A DNA stretch of 64,000 nt, from assembly GCA_029465975.1 (NCBI GenBank), contig CM055728.1, forward strand, positions 16,230,205 to 16,294,204. The letters run 5' to 3'. Shown in pieces: positions 1-11,510 of this stretch. The DNA is from Dallia pectoralis. Its lineage: Eukaryota; Chordata; Actinopteri; Esociformes; Umbridae. The notes beneath the pieces were generated by a model. It searched no databases and was not told the DNA's origin. It saw nothing but the letters and a program-made list of their open reading frames with translations. Each line of letters begins with the position of its first letter. Position 1 is the first letter of the stretch. The translations under genes were made by a program, and so were the position numbers.

Positions 1-277
1 TTCTCATTCTAGTTCAATATGAAAACTGACAGAAAAAACTGACTTAGAATTGTATTCTAAGCCAGGGGTTCCAAACAGTTTTGGGACTACGGATCGGTAT
101 GCATATTTCAAAAAAGACAATGCGACCCGGTAGCAGGTCCATTCAGCCAACTCGCTCAGATTGGCTACCAGTTGGGTTTATCGTTGCAAATAGCTATTCA
201 TTTTCCAGTCAGCTCTAAAAAAACATGATTGTGATGACTACAAAGAAGCTGCTAACTATGTCAAACATTTCCAATGA

Positions 278-1203
278 CTATAGGCAATGCCAATGAAATC
301 CTGTTTTAGCAGCGCAATTTGCCAATGCATAATTTTCAGCGCCAATGAAAGTGACACACATCAGGGGAGTTGTTTGATCCAAAGCCATGCATTCAATTAT
401 AACTTGCTGGTTTCTAGTGTGTAATAGAAGTCGTTTGTGTTCCGCATCAGGACCCCCTACAAAGATCTGCAACCAGGCACGTGTTGAGCCCATGTGATTT
501 GACATCATTTACAACTTTAATCACATCTATCAATACCATGTGAAGATCGGGGGACAATTTTCGAATGGCCAGCCTTTCCCTGTGTATGACACAGCGAGTT
601 GACTCACACATGGGGGAGACTTCTTTAAGCCTGGTCGTGAAGCCGGACAGGCGCCCAGTCATGGCTGCAGCTCCGACAGTGCAGACTGTAAATCCTCTTG
701 AGAAATAGTAAACGGGCTTTGTTGTCTACATGTTGACTCGCTCAACCTGTATTGCATATCATGGAGACTCGCTCAGCCTGTATTGCATATCATGGAGACT
801 CGCTCAGCCATTCAAACAACTGCGCTTAGATATCTTCAGCCATATCTTCAATTCTCCTGGCGATAGTGTTGTTTGAAAGTGGATCTTCTGACACCTTTTT
901 TACTGCTGCTTCTCCTTACAACTCGCGACAAATGTCCTTTGTGGCAGGAAGAAGTAACCCTTCTGTAATGTTGTATGGCTTCTTACCTGTGGCACTACGG
1001 TTAGCCACATGATATGATGCTCGCAGCGCAGCTACGTTGGTTGATTGAATGGTTTTAAACACCTGCTGCTTCCCAATTTGTTCAACTTTTCTCTGCTGAA
1101 AGTTGTCAATTGGTTTACCTTTAACAGCAGAGTGTTTTATTCTCAGAATCGCACATGATTCCCAGAACACTGTGCTGGATGATGTGGAGGCACAGCCGCC
1201 CAT
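278..1203 (-). pseudogene. hAT-type (ZBED5/SCAND3-like) transposase relic
   Basis: The minus strand encodes a broken hAT-family transposase of the kind related to ZBED5/FAM200/SCAND3 proteins. Seen: an N-terminal piece (1203-919) with FKTIQSTNVAALRASYHVA and ITEGLLLPATKDICREL; then after a stop PLSNNTIARRIEDMAEDI (about 915-830); then after a second break GAAAMTGRLSGFTTRLKEV with CVIHRERLA (about 690-450); then DAEHKRLLLHT in another frame (about 450-415). The order is that of the family, in which these blocks lie in the RNase H-like catalytic region. A short direct repeat at 720-815 interrupts it, and the C-terminal dimerisation part is missing. At least two frame changes and a stop make it non-functional. 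Assignment rests on recalled family sequences. Confidence 0.8.
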
Positions 1204-1439
1204 ATTTCACCCTAATAGGCAGCCTGGACCTCACTAGGAATTACAGCCCCCTCCAACATGTTCCAGCTGTTTATTTCCTCATCAGTTGTTGCTACGCTGT
1301 TGTCAAAGACACAGACAAGTTTGGGGCTAAAATGCAACCTGGCATGAAAGACTAATGGACGACTGTTACCAACCATGACATGTACTCCATCTCACTAGTC
1401 CTTCACATCGGCGTTGTGCAATTAGGAGACCTGGAAAGC

Positions 1440-2125
1440 TACTGGAGAACCTCTAGCTTCTTAGCGCAGACTTTCCCAGCAACTGGCTCTCACTGGCTCT
1501 CACTGACTCTCACTGGCTCAGTGACCCACCGACGGATGATGAAAATGAACAGGAGAGGCACAGCAAGCTCTGGCAGACTCTGTAAAATCCTACTAGAGCA
1601 TTGTTGAGGCTTGAACACCCCGAACCTGGCCATCGCTGATCGTGTGGTCGCCTCAGAAGCCAGAATTGGCCTGGTGCCACACATGCGTGACCAGGATGGG
1701 GGTACCCAATGGGTGTACATGATGTTTGTTTTGGCCAATTCGGCGTGTGCCTATACCATGGAATTTTTTGTCTTTGAGAGGAAATCCATTGTAGCTGCTG
1801 GAATTGTGGATGGATTTTGCACTGCTGGGGACTGGTGGACCTTGTCCGGCAACCTGAAGAAGCTGCATGTCTTGTCTTGTGGCACCGTTTTAAATATGGA
1901 AGTCATCGACATGCCGAAGAGGGCTGATAGGGGCACCATGCGATGGATTCGGAATAAGGACCGGCACTTTGTGAAGTGGATGGATACAAGGGAGGCAATC
2001 ATGTGCACACCAATCCACAAGTCCCAAGTCAGCAGGCGTCTCGTGAAGGATGATAATGAGGCACGGACCAAGGACATAACCATGGGCGCTGTGGAAATAT
2101 CAGGCACACTAACAGACAATAACAA
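1440..2125 (+). pseudogene. piggyBac (PGBD4-like) transposase relic
   Basis: An open stretch from 1611 to 2174 carries the central part of a piggyBac-type transposase. Recognisable blocks in order are VVASEARIGLVPHMRDQ (about 1644-1695), YMMFVLANSACAYTMEFFVF (about 1716-1775) and MPKRADRGTMRWIRNKDRHF followed by VKWMDTREAIMCTPIHK (about 1911-2020). Family members have the same order, including the KWMDTREV.M block near the end of the DDD catalytic core. The part between the second and third blocks, which should hold a catalytic Asp segment, is shortened, and the conserved C-terminal zinc-binding region is absent. The sequence after 2125 is non-coding. I regard it as an internally deleted fossil and see no terminal inverted repeats. 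Confidence 0.75.
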
Positions 2126-2555
2126 TGCGTTTTTCATCAGTCCAATGACATGGTATATTTTTTTGTTATTATGATTTCATTGATTTTGCTGTGGTGAATG
2201 CCTTCGTCCTTCAGCAGTAAATGGCAAATATTCGTGGACATAGCCCAATGAAACATATTTTTTCTATTATTTTCAGTTTGTTTTAGATTTTGTCTTTCCA
2301 TGTTTAGTGCAATAATAACCTGCAATACTGTATGCCTCCATTTCACTTTCTCATTATCTCATTATTGAAACCATGTATTGTGTGTAGTCAGTTTTTGTGG
2401 TATCTAATCCAATCTTAATTTAATTTGTCACATGCAACAGGAGGTTGATTTTGGATCTAATTGTATTTGGAAAAAGAAGTATTTAATTATTTCACAGTAA
2501 TTCAACGCAGCTTAACTGAAATATTAGTCATTCATTCATCAATATATTAGACCTC

Positions 2556-2757
2556 AGGTTAATAACATCACACTGAGGGGGATGTTATGAAGGAGGAGAC
2601 ATTCAGGTTAATAACATCACACTGAGGGGGATGTTATATAGGAGGAGACATTCAGGTTAATAACATCACACTGAGGGGGATGTTATGAAGGAGGAGACAT
2701 TCAGGTTAATAACATCACACTGAGGGGGATGTTATATAGGAGGAGACATTCAGGTTA
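2556..2757. repeat. 49-bp tandem repeat, four copies, each with a hairpin
   Basis: Copies begin at about 2556, 2605, 2654 and 2703, and a fifth partial copy starts at 2752. Each unit contains ATAACATC and, 10 bases later, GATGTTAT, an 8-bp perfect stem. Copies 1 and 3 share one variant (TGAAGG after the stem) and copies 2 and 4 another (TATAGG), so the real repeating block is about 98 bp. Confidence 0.95.
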
Positions 2758-3943
2758 ATTGCCTTGTATAAGTACAGAACCACGTGTCTTATCAACTGGA
2801 TAATAAGGGGGTTAGAACGAGGGGCGGTCTGATCCTGGAATCAGTACCCCACCATGCCGTGTCAATTCATTAACATCGTATGCCACTCTTTACTGCAAAG
2901 ACAACGGACGCCAATTCAAATATTAGGTTAATTAATATGTAACTCAATGATATCAAACAGATGTTCTGTGTCATACGATATTAGATTCAGTTAGCAAATG
3001 AGAGTTACTGGATGTCTGGGGTGGTCGTCGCGACGGACTACATGCCTGGTGTTGAAGACATTTGCCCGCAGTGCTTCGGCGACCGTTCGTGCGCTTGGCA
3101 TGTTATTTAGCATGTTCACCGCTCCAGATGACGATGCCTACACACATCTCTGCCTTTGTTTTTTTGCAAATGTTGCGTATCGTTATGCGAGAAAGTGCCC
3201 CACCTCCCCAGCAGCAACATCACTTAGGAGGGAGACGCACCTTGACTTGTGATATGCGCATTTACTTCTCACGCAAACCTTTCAGCATGAATCGTGTTCA
3301 ATAAAAGGGACGGGAGCCTAGCTACTGTTCACGCTTGAGGCCTCCTGCAATTGCGTTCACATTACTCATCGCAGTGCTAAACCATCGGTGTGTGCTCATT
3401 ACAGCCCTTTGATAGCCAGCCTTTAAGATTCGTCATTTGCCATGAAGCTGGATATATTAGTAATAATACACACTTGTGATCTGCGAAAGTGTCCATTGCA
3501 CATTGAACATCCTCCGGGCACATCCCCCGACAGGCACATACGAGGGCAGCTCCGAATTCTCGCCACTTCAAAAATAATAACATGATACGCTATAGTTAGT
3601 CAACTTTATTTGTGTGTTATTTATTTGTGTTGTTAATAATAATGTGCTTAGGTAGCGTCTATGTAATTATGTGAGCTAAGCACATTTTTTTATTTAATTA
3701 TTCCTAATCTCACACATGCTTTCTAAACAACAGATGTTACTGCTGATTATACACATGTTTTGGCATAGTCTAGAGGATGATTAAAAATTGTTTAATTGCC
3801 CCTCTCAATAGTTAGTATGTTTGATCACATCACCATTAGCATACTTTTAAATATCTTACATTTTAGCATACTCTACTGAAAGTCCTCCATGCACAATGTG
3901 TGCAGCCGTTCTCTGCCTTTCTAACATCAGCTTTATTTTGCAG
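2758..3943. other. Intergenic or intronic sequence upstream of ntsr1 exon
   Basis: No gene is recognisable. Short open frames at 2998-3304 and 3377-3583 have no family resemblance. If the receptor gene has the usual structure this is intron sequence, because the exons encoding the N-terminus and TM1-TM5 are not seen in the window. Confidence 0.5.
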
Positions 3944-4025
3944 GGGCTGTGGTTGTTGCCTTTGTGGTGTGTTATCTACCATATTACGTACGGCGCCTCA
4001 TGTACTGCTACGCAGATTTCACAGA
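3944..4025 (+). CDS. ntsr1: Neurotensin receptor, penultimate coding exon (TM6)
   Basis: This 82-nt exon follows a pyrimidine-rich tract ending TTTTGCAG and ends at a GTGAGT donor. It begins with the last two bases of a split codon and then reads AVVVAFVVCYLPYYVRRLMY, continuing CYADFT. That is transmembrane helix 6 and the start of extracellular loop 3 of neurotensin receptors. The C-Y-L-P-Y segment is the CWxP toggle region, with Tyr in place of the usual Trp as in NTSR1 or NTSR2. The protein is a class A G-protein-coupled receptor for neurotensin at the plasma membrane, coupling mainly to Gq. Exons for TM1-TM5 must lie left of the window. Joining to the exon at 5904 completes a GAG codon. 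Confidence 0.9.
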
Positions 4026-5903
4026 GTGAGTACCGTCCAATCGTTTCAGTGGGTTTTTGTACACCTAGACACCATTGGTCACATAACCGCCCCAAACCCC
4101 ACCCATCCTGTATCTGTCATATAACATAGAGGGGAGCTCAGCCATCCAGTTAATGAAAATATCTCCCTTGTGAAATTAGCATAATTTCTCAGTGATTAGA
4201 GTGGTCGAGAGCTTTATCTATGTTACCCTCGCTTCGATATGTTCCTACTTTCCTGCCAACATCTAAACTATTGCCTGACTATTCACAATACATAGTTTCC
4301 ATAATTTGATTAAATTATTTCTTTTTTCACAAACTCAAACAACAAAATAAAGGTCTTTAGATGTATTGTAGGGTCTAAGGGCCCTTTTTACAGTCTTATT
4401 TATTTTCAGGCAGGTCCAATTATTGTTTTTGGTATAAACTTGCAGAATGTTCTCTCATGGTGGAACATGACACATTTCTATGGAACCCTCCTTTATAGTG
4501 ACAGGTGCTGCTCTCGGCTCCTGCAAGAAAACAATAATACAATAAATGTCCTAATACATGTTCCTCAGCCTCAAGTCCTTCTACAATCCAACAGGACATC
4601 AGAGAAATTAGATATAAATAAGAAATAACCAAAAAACAGAGGAGATAAGTTACACAAGGACCTACTGAATCAATTATCCCCCGGACAGGGCAAACCAGGC
4701 ATATAATAGCTCTGTTTGCCAAGCACCAGACCACCAAACGGACACCAACAAATCAACAGATGTAAATGCTCAACAATTAACATCCCCCTTTGAAGCCCTC
4801 TTAGACCAGGCCTGGTGAAATTAGGGTGAAAACCTTTTGAAGCGGAACCGAAATCAGTGACGCCTGAAATTCTTGTGTGAAATTCCAATATGTCACATAT
4901 CTGGGTGTTGAAGAAGGAATGAACCCGGCACAAGATCTGTAACGTTGACCTTCACCGACCAACACAAACAAAACCATACTCACTAGTACTGGTACGAAAT
5001 AGTACTGGTACGAAACAAAATAAGCGACACGGCGCTTGAATGTCAAACGACAATTAATAATACAAAGATGTTCACCAGGACCTCTGAGAATCTGAAGTCT
5101 CTCTCTCTGTCAACACAGAACATGTAACATGGAACAATACCACACAAAGACATGACCAACACAGAGGACCTAAATACTCTACTAATGAGGGAATGGGCAC
5201 CAGGTGTCTGTGATGACAAGATGGACAACAATGTGAAGGGGGGAGGAACGATGGCAGCTAGAAGGTCGGAGAAGACGAACGCCAAAGCCTGCCCGCAGGT
5301 GGCAGTAGACTGGCTTCGGAGGGAGCTCTGACACAATAGGAGTTATTTCACAGTGACGTTGTAAAGATTTCTACCCACTAGCTGAACTTCCCTGCTAACT
5401 ACTGTGGCTATTATGGCACTGCAGCTGTATCATCGCTAACTTGGCCAACTCAGGAGGTACAATTTGGAATATTGGTCACAGTTAAGATGTTATAGTTACA
5501 TGCTAAGCTAATGCGCCAATGTCCTGTGAATTACTGGATACAACTGAATATCTGCAGTGTTGCCTGGGCCTCTTAGACAATAGTAGTACTTGGCCAAACA
5601 AAATCTTAAATGACTCATTAATCCACTGTCACTGGTCATTCCAATTAAACAATCTACAACCCCACAAAATATGTATCTTAACAATGCTGTTGATCACCCC
5701 TCTACATCATAAACCTTTACTCACTGTTTTACTCACTGGAAGTCCTACTACAACCAATAAATACAGATAATTGTACATCCATACACCATAGCTCTAGAAT
5801 TGTGGTTTATCAAGTATATAACTATGTGAAAACCATTCTCTTCCTTTACAATGAGACAATAATTCCTTCTTCCTCCCTGTCGACCCTCCCTTCCACCTCA
5901 CAG
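4026..5903 (+). other. ntsr1 intron
   Basis: This 1.88 kb intron has a GTGAGT donor and a CACAG acceptor. Minus-strand open frames at 4420-4737 and 5043-5336 show no family resemblance. The stretch at about 5050-5340 reads like the tail of a dispersed repeat (short GA-rich phrases similar to those near 15540-15610), but I cannot classify it. Confidence 0.7.
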
Positions 5904-6153
5904 GGAAGGGTTGGATGCCTATCATTACTTCTTCATGGTGACCAATGTCCTATTCTACGTGAGCTCGGCCATCAACCCAGTCCTCTACAACCTGGTCTCA
6001 GCCAATTACAGAGAGATCTTCTTCAACACACTTCGTTGCTTTTGCCTGCCGTGTTGTCGCAAGAAACACAGGCGTCCTATGACCAGACACTCTGTCAGCA
6101 TCTCCAGTAACCACACATTCTCCACCAACATCAACAAGGAGACAGTTTACTGA
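5904..6153 (+). CDS. ntsr1: Neurotensin receptor, last coding exon (TM7 and C-tail)
   Basis: The terminal exon encodes AYHYFFMVTNVLFYVSSAIN, then PVLYNLVSANYREIFF, a Cys-rich FCLPCC stretch and a tail ending SSNHTF...NKETVY, stop at 6151-6153. It contains TM7 with the NPVLY (NPxxY) activation motif, helix 8, and cysteines in the position where family members are palmitoylated. The C-terminal SSNHTxS...ETxY signature is characteristic of NTSR1 rather than NTSR2. The loop between TM6 and TM7 reads ADFTEEGLDA, shorter than I recall for mammals. The acceptor at 5902-5903 fits the phase left by the upstream exon. An ORF at 5802-6110 in another frame is a shadow. Confidence 0.93.
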
Positions 6154-6468
6154 CGGCACACCCCAATGACATTGTATTTAAAAAATGCAGTGTATGGAAT
6201 CTTAATGTGGTGGTTTATGGGGACTTTGGCACTATGAGTCAACATACTAAACCAAAAATAGTCCTTAGGACATCCCTAGAAGACAGTTGTGTCATGGTCC
6301 CTCCTTAATCATATTTAGAATTTCAACTGCTGGCTGGGTGCACTAAACACATAAAAAATCTGATATCTGATCTGATATTGGTCTCTTGACGGAGGGAAGA
6401 AGTGCAAGAATGATGAAAGTGTTGTTGATGTAATAGTCTTTCACACTGTAAATATTGCACACTATATG
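6154..6468 (+). other. Probable ntsr1 3' untranslated region
   Basis: Non-coding sequence follows the receptor stop codon. No AATAAA signal is seen before the transposon at about 6470; the first AATAAA I notice downstream is near 8207, so the UTR end is undetermined. Confidence 0.4.
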
Positions 6469-6804
6469 CACAGTATCTCATAAAAGTGAGTACACCCCTC
6501 ACATTTTTGTAAATATTCGATTATATCTTTTCACGTGACAAGACTGAAGAAAGGACACATTGCTACAATGTAATTTGGACATTGTCGGTTAGGGGTGTAC
6601 TCACTTTTGTTGCCAGCGGTTTTGACATTAATGGCTGTGTGTTGAGTTATTTTGAGGGGACAGCAAATGTACATTGTTATACAAGCTGTACATTCACTAC
6701 TTTACATTGTTGCAAAGTGTCATTTCTTCAGTGTTGTCACATGACAAGATACAATGAAATATTTACAAAAATGTGAGGGGTGTACTCACTTTTGGGAGTT
6801 TCTG
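6469..6804. mobile_element. Tc1-like foldback element (MITE)
   Basis: The two ends are inverted copies. The left arm reads CTC.TAAAAGTGAGTACACC and CCTCACATTTTTGTAAATAT (6477-6525); the right arm is its complement (6757-6798). The GTGAGTACACCCCTCAC terminus belongs to a Tc1-like family I recall as widespread in fishes and lampreys. Two more copies of the end-derived phrase occur inside (for example GGGGTGTACTCACTTTTG at 6592-6609), as in longer copies of the family. No transposase is encoded. Confidence 0.85.
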
Positions 6805-9800
6805 TATGTACATACAGATTTCTGTAGATTTATAAACGCACTCTTGGTATCACATTACAATCGTTATATTGTGATGATCAATACAATCTGCACTTATCAG
6901 CGTTCATGAGGATTTTTTAAGTATGACGAAGAAAATGTACCCTTATGGGAAAGTTACCCCTTCAGAGTTTTTAGTATATGGGGAGAAATTAAGAGCGTTG
7001 GTATTTCTACTGTGAAAACAGGCATCCTGTAAATTCAAAAGTTCTTAAATGTGTTACTACAAATTACTTAAAGGCAGAAGAATTAAAGCAGATACAAAGT
7101 GGAATGGAGGATGACGTTCACAGAATTTAAGTATTTCTCTTTGTCAGTACATTTAAATTCTATATGAGATAAAATAATTGTATTCAAATCAACCACAACT
7201 TTAAACCTGCTTGAGATCAAAGCTGTTTACGTTAAACCTGCTAGAGATTAAAGCAGGTTTAAAGTATTAATCAAGAATGTTTCAGTCTGGTAAATGCTGT
7301 AAGACAATGTTCTGAATAGGGCTGAAATATTCTTGATTTTTGCTTTTACCTAGTAATTAATTGCACTCACTTGGTTTATCAGGTCTAACTCGTCCTTTTA
7401 TATGAAAAGATTAAAAAAAAACAGTTTGCCGCTACACTGTCTACATCAACGCTTGAGATAATAATTATGATTAAGTTTCCGGTCCCTGGAAAGTTCCTAG
7501 CTCTTAGCACATGCTCATAGCACATGAACCTGCATGACTCCCATGTCTGTACTAAAGCCCTGACTACTACTGCTGTACTGAGGATATTTCCATGTTCACA
7601 AAATAATATGATTGTCATTTAGAGTTGAAAAACAGGAAGATTCATCTACAGCTTAATAGAGTATTCAAGGTGTAATTATAAAAGATTTAGGAAAAGTTTT
7701 ATGTTCCCCCAAAGTGACCATTTAGCGAATTCTACTTTACTCCACCAGCTCATGTAGTCAATAGTGTTACTGGCTAAATACTAAGTGGCTACCGAGTGGT
7801 TTAATCAACTACACTCACAATCAGTTTAAGTTCTTTAAACAACATTAAGGCGCATCTGTAAATGGAAGTGGAAAGGAGAAGACCAATTTGGTTGTCTGTG
7901 TGTTTGACTGTGTATCAATAATCAATGTTGAAGCTGCAGTTTCTTGCACTCTGGCATCTCTCCCAAAGGGTTGCTTTTCTGGTGCCCTTTTATGTCTACT
8001 TGATGGGAGGGGTCTATGTAGTGGAGGGGCGGGGCACGGCCCCTGGCACCTGCAGGCGTTGTCTTTTCGGGGTGATGCTAATGCAGGTGAGAGCCCGTCG
8101 ATGCCAAAATATGTTTTTTCGCAACCATAATCGTATATATACTGTATGTGAATCTAGCATGCACAGTGGGCCTGAACATGTATGTCTGTGAATTCTGCAA
8201 TTATCAATAAATACATGGTGTAAACAAACATGCAATGATTTTGCCAGGCTGTGATTAGTTACTTCTAGGTGTGCAAGTCTGCAGCTTAACATGAAACCAA
8301 AAACCACACCTTATTGCAGGGCTCCATTTGGTCAATTTATTGTATGATTTGGTGGATTAGTTTTGTCATCCTCATGAATCAATGTGGGACACATTTCAGT
8401 CAATCCACCCCTAACAGAGACCATCAGAGCGAGGTATTCAAAGGCTTATATCGGATCTTGCTTGAGATTTCTCTTCTGTGTAGTGTAGTGTGTATGAAAC
8501 TGCAGAGAGCACACTCCACCATTGTTTTTTCTAGTGCCTTAAACTGCCATGATATTGGTCTGAAATCTTTAAGACTGTCTTGGATGTCCTCGTATTCCTT
8601 TTGACCAAGGTCCATCATGGATCAAACCACGTTTAGGATGATATAACCGGCTGGATGTTTGAAGCATAAATGTACCTATGATATAAGTTTACATTAAGTG
8701 CAGGCAAATTCATTTCTATTGAACGTACAAGAAAAAATCAGTAGGATAGTTTTCAATGCAAAATAATATGACTGGATTGGATGACGCATAAAAGATTTTT
8801 AACCACCAGTCGACTGAAACAAATATTATCATTTAGACTTCAATTGACAAACTGCAGTTTCTTAATCTATGTTTGAAATAATTAAATGTTCACGTTGACT
8901 GTTGCAACTCCAACATATAAAGAAATGCCAAATATAAACAATATATATTTGGTCTGAACTAGAGGCGAGATGTCAACAAACAGGCAGAGATAGCATGATA
9001 TTAATAGATAATTGCAATAGGTTTTCAATTTTTTCCATTACGCTTAGTCTTTCTCCAGGACCATTGCGCCAATGTGCCCATTTTGTTGAATGCTATACTA
9101 ACAGTTTAGCTCAAAACAAAATTGTCGATATGAACCAATGAGCTTGCTTAAAAGTTTGTTCCCCACATAACAGAGAGGCAGCCTTACATTTAAATTTAAA
9201 TATTAATCCAATAATTCCCCACCCCGGATCAAATGGTTTAGGAGGGAGACATAGAAACATGATCTTTGTAGCGCCACCTTGTGGTCCATCGTAACGTGCT
9301 TGCACACATTGTGTCACAGAATTAATGTGAACATTTTTGCCAACTTTTATTCATAGATTCATTTTTTCCTTGTTTATATGCATGTGGGTTAGACCCTTAT
9401 CCATATGAAAATTAATTTCACGTTTTTGGATGTTAATTTCTGGAAGAACAGATGCCTTTTAGGACATCATCCACTGATCCTACACACCAAGTTACATACA
9501 GATTGGTTATTGCATCTCAGATGCGTAGCGAGGCGATTTGCATGGTTTTTGAAACAAATAGCAGTAAATTGATAATTGCACTAACTTTAGGGGTTCTATT
9601 ACTTTACATGGGGTGAAGGGAGTGAGCTTTTGCTGTGATAATTACACTAACTAGAGTGCACATTTCAATTGGACATGTTTTTCTTCAATCAGGACCAATT
9701 GATAACCTTGGCATTCATGTTTTGGCAGGAACTTTCTCTGACCATTGGGACCTATATTATTGGTTGCAACTATTAGTGTTTGCAATTTCTTTTGAACCGT

Positions 9801-10274
9801 AGCTCTTTCTATGATTTTGCAAGTACAAAAAATGTATCCAGAAACAGAGGACCCTTTTTGGTTTCAACTGCTGATTGGCACATTAATAACACTACTTTGA
9901 ACCAGACTTGTAGTGTTTATAGCAGCTAAGGCAAGTGCACCTTACCAGCCGTAGCCTCGTCAGTACATAACATGTTCAAATCGCGAAAACAAGTCTCTTA
10001 TGACAGGTGTTCATATTCATGCAAATGTGTGTTGATATATATATATAGTTGCTCTATTGATGGTGCCTGTGCTGTGCTCTATGCTGATTGCAGATGTCTT
10101 TAGAAAGCTAGGATCTCTTTGTAATAGACAGCTTATTGCAGCTTCATGTCTGAGTTGTGTACTGTAAAGGTGGTCCTTTATATTTGTTTTGTAGAAACCA
10201 TGCCTTCTATTGTACGTATACGCAAATAAAATAATTTTAGTGATATCAGTTGCTATGTGGTTTATGATCTTCTA
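6805..10274. other. Intergenic sequence without recognisable genes
   Basis: I see no exon, RNA gene or intact mobile element. A short duplicated phrase (TTAAACCTGCT.GAGAT) occurs near 7200-7260, and a TATATA run near 10038. Open frames at 7888-8307 and 8314-8604 lack codon structure or family similarity. Confidence 0.5.
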
Positions 10275-10920
10275 CACAAATGCAGACGCACACACCGAGT
10301 ACACGCAGACATACACACACACCATGCTTACATGAACACACCACACACCTAAGACACACACACACCCCATGCTGACATGAACACACCACACACCTAAGAC
10401 ACACACACACACCATGCTGACATGAACACAATACACACCCCATGCTGACATGAACACACCACACACCTAGGACACACACACACCCTGCAGACCTACACAC
10501 ACACACACACACCATGCTTACATGAACACACCACACACCTAAGACCCACACACACCATGCTGACATGAACACACCACACACACCATGCGTACAAGAACAC
10601 ACCACATACCTAAGACACACACACACACACCATGCTTACAAGAACACACCACACACCTAAGACACACACACACACACACGCCATGCTTACAAGAACACAA
10701 CACACACCTAAAACACACACACCATGCTTAGAACACACCACACACCTAACACACACCATGCTTACAAGAACACACCACTCACTTAAAACACACACACCAT
10801 GCTTACAAGAACACACCACACACCTAAGAAACACACACACACACACCATGCTGACAAGAACACTCCACACACCTAAGACACATACACCTTAACACACACA
10901 CACACACTCTTACAATCAAA
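10275..10920. repeat. CA-rich minisatellite, irregular ~45-50 bp units
   Basis: Runs of ACACAC alternate with CACCATGCTTACAAGAACAC and ACACCACACACCTAAGACAC phrases about fifteen times. Unit length varies with the dinucleotide runs. The 126-aa Cys/Val/His-rich open frame on the minus strand is a product of the repeat. Confidence 0.95.
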
Positions 10921-11510
10921 CAGACAGCATACAGAGTTTCCCACCCATGTGTTTGACCTTTCTAAACTGTACCATGGGCGATTATCACCTCAGCCTTATA
11001 AAGAACCTGTCAATCACTAAGGTCATTGTGGAGTTTAGTGTGATCTTCATCTGCTTTGCCTATATTGTCCACCTCAACGTTGACAGCCAACTACCTCTCC
11101 GAGGAACAAAGAAACAGTAATTGCTTAAAATCTGATATGTCCTCTACAATCTTTTTGACACTAAAAGTGATATCAGCTGTATATATGGCATTTAACAGAC
11201 CAGCTCCCTTAAGTGGACATTAGAATTTATTCTAGCATTTTTCAGTGGTTTGCTTTCCTGCTCCACTAGCTCATCTTATTCTGTCTGTGAGATACAGCAG
11301 TGAATATAACCTCCCTCTCGAACTATATTATAAAGACCCTTTCATTTATCATCAGATTTAATATTGGGGTTATTATTCCAATTTGACATTCGCTTGGTCA
11401 AATCTAGTTAATATTTCAGCCTTTTCTATACATACAGAATTGCCTGGCAATATGCACATATAAGATTCACTTTCATATGTGTCTATGTAGACATGTAAAT
11501 ACTTGTTGTC

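Noticed and set aside
5802..6110. 102-aa frame overlapping the receptor exon
   Set aside because: Out-of-frame shadow of ntsr1; the conserved receptor frame is the other one.
10246..10870. Cys/Val/His-rich frames
   Set aside because: Products of the CA-rich array.
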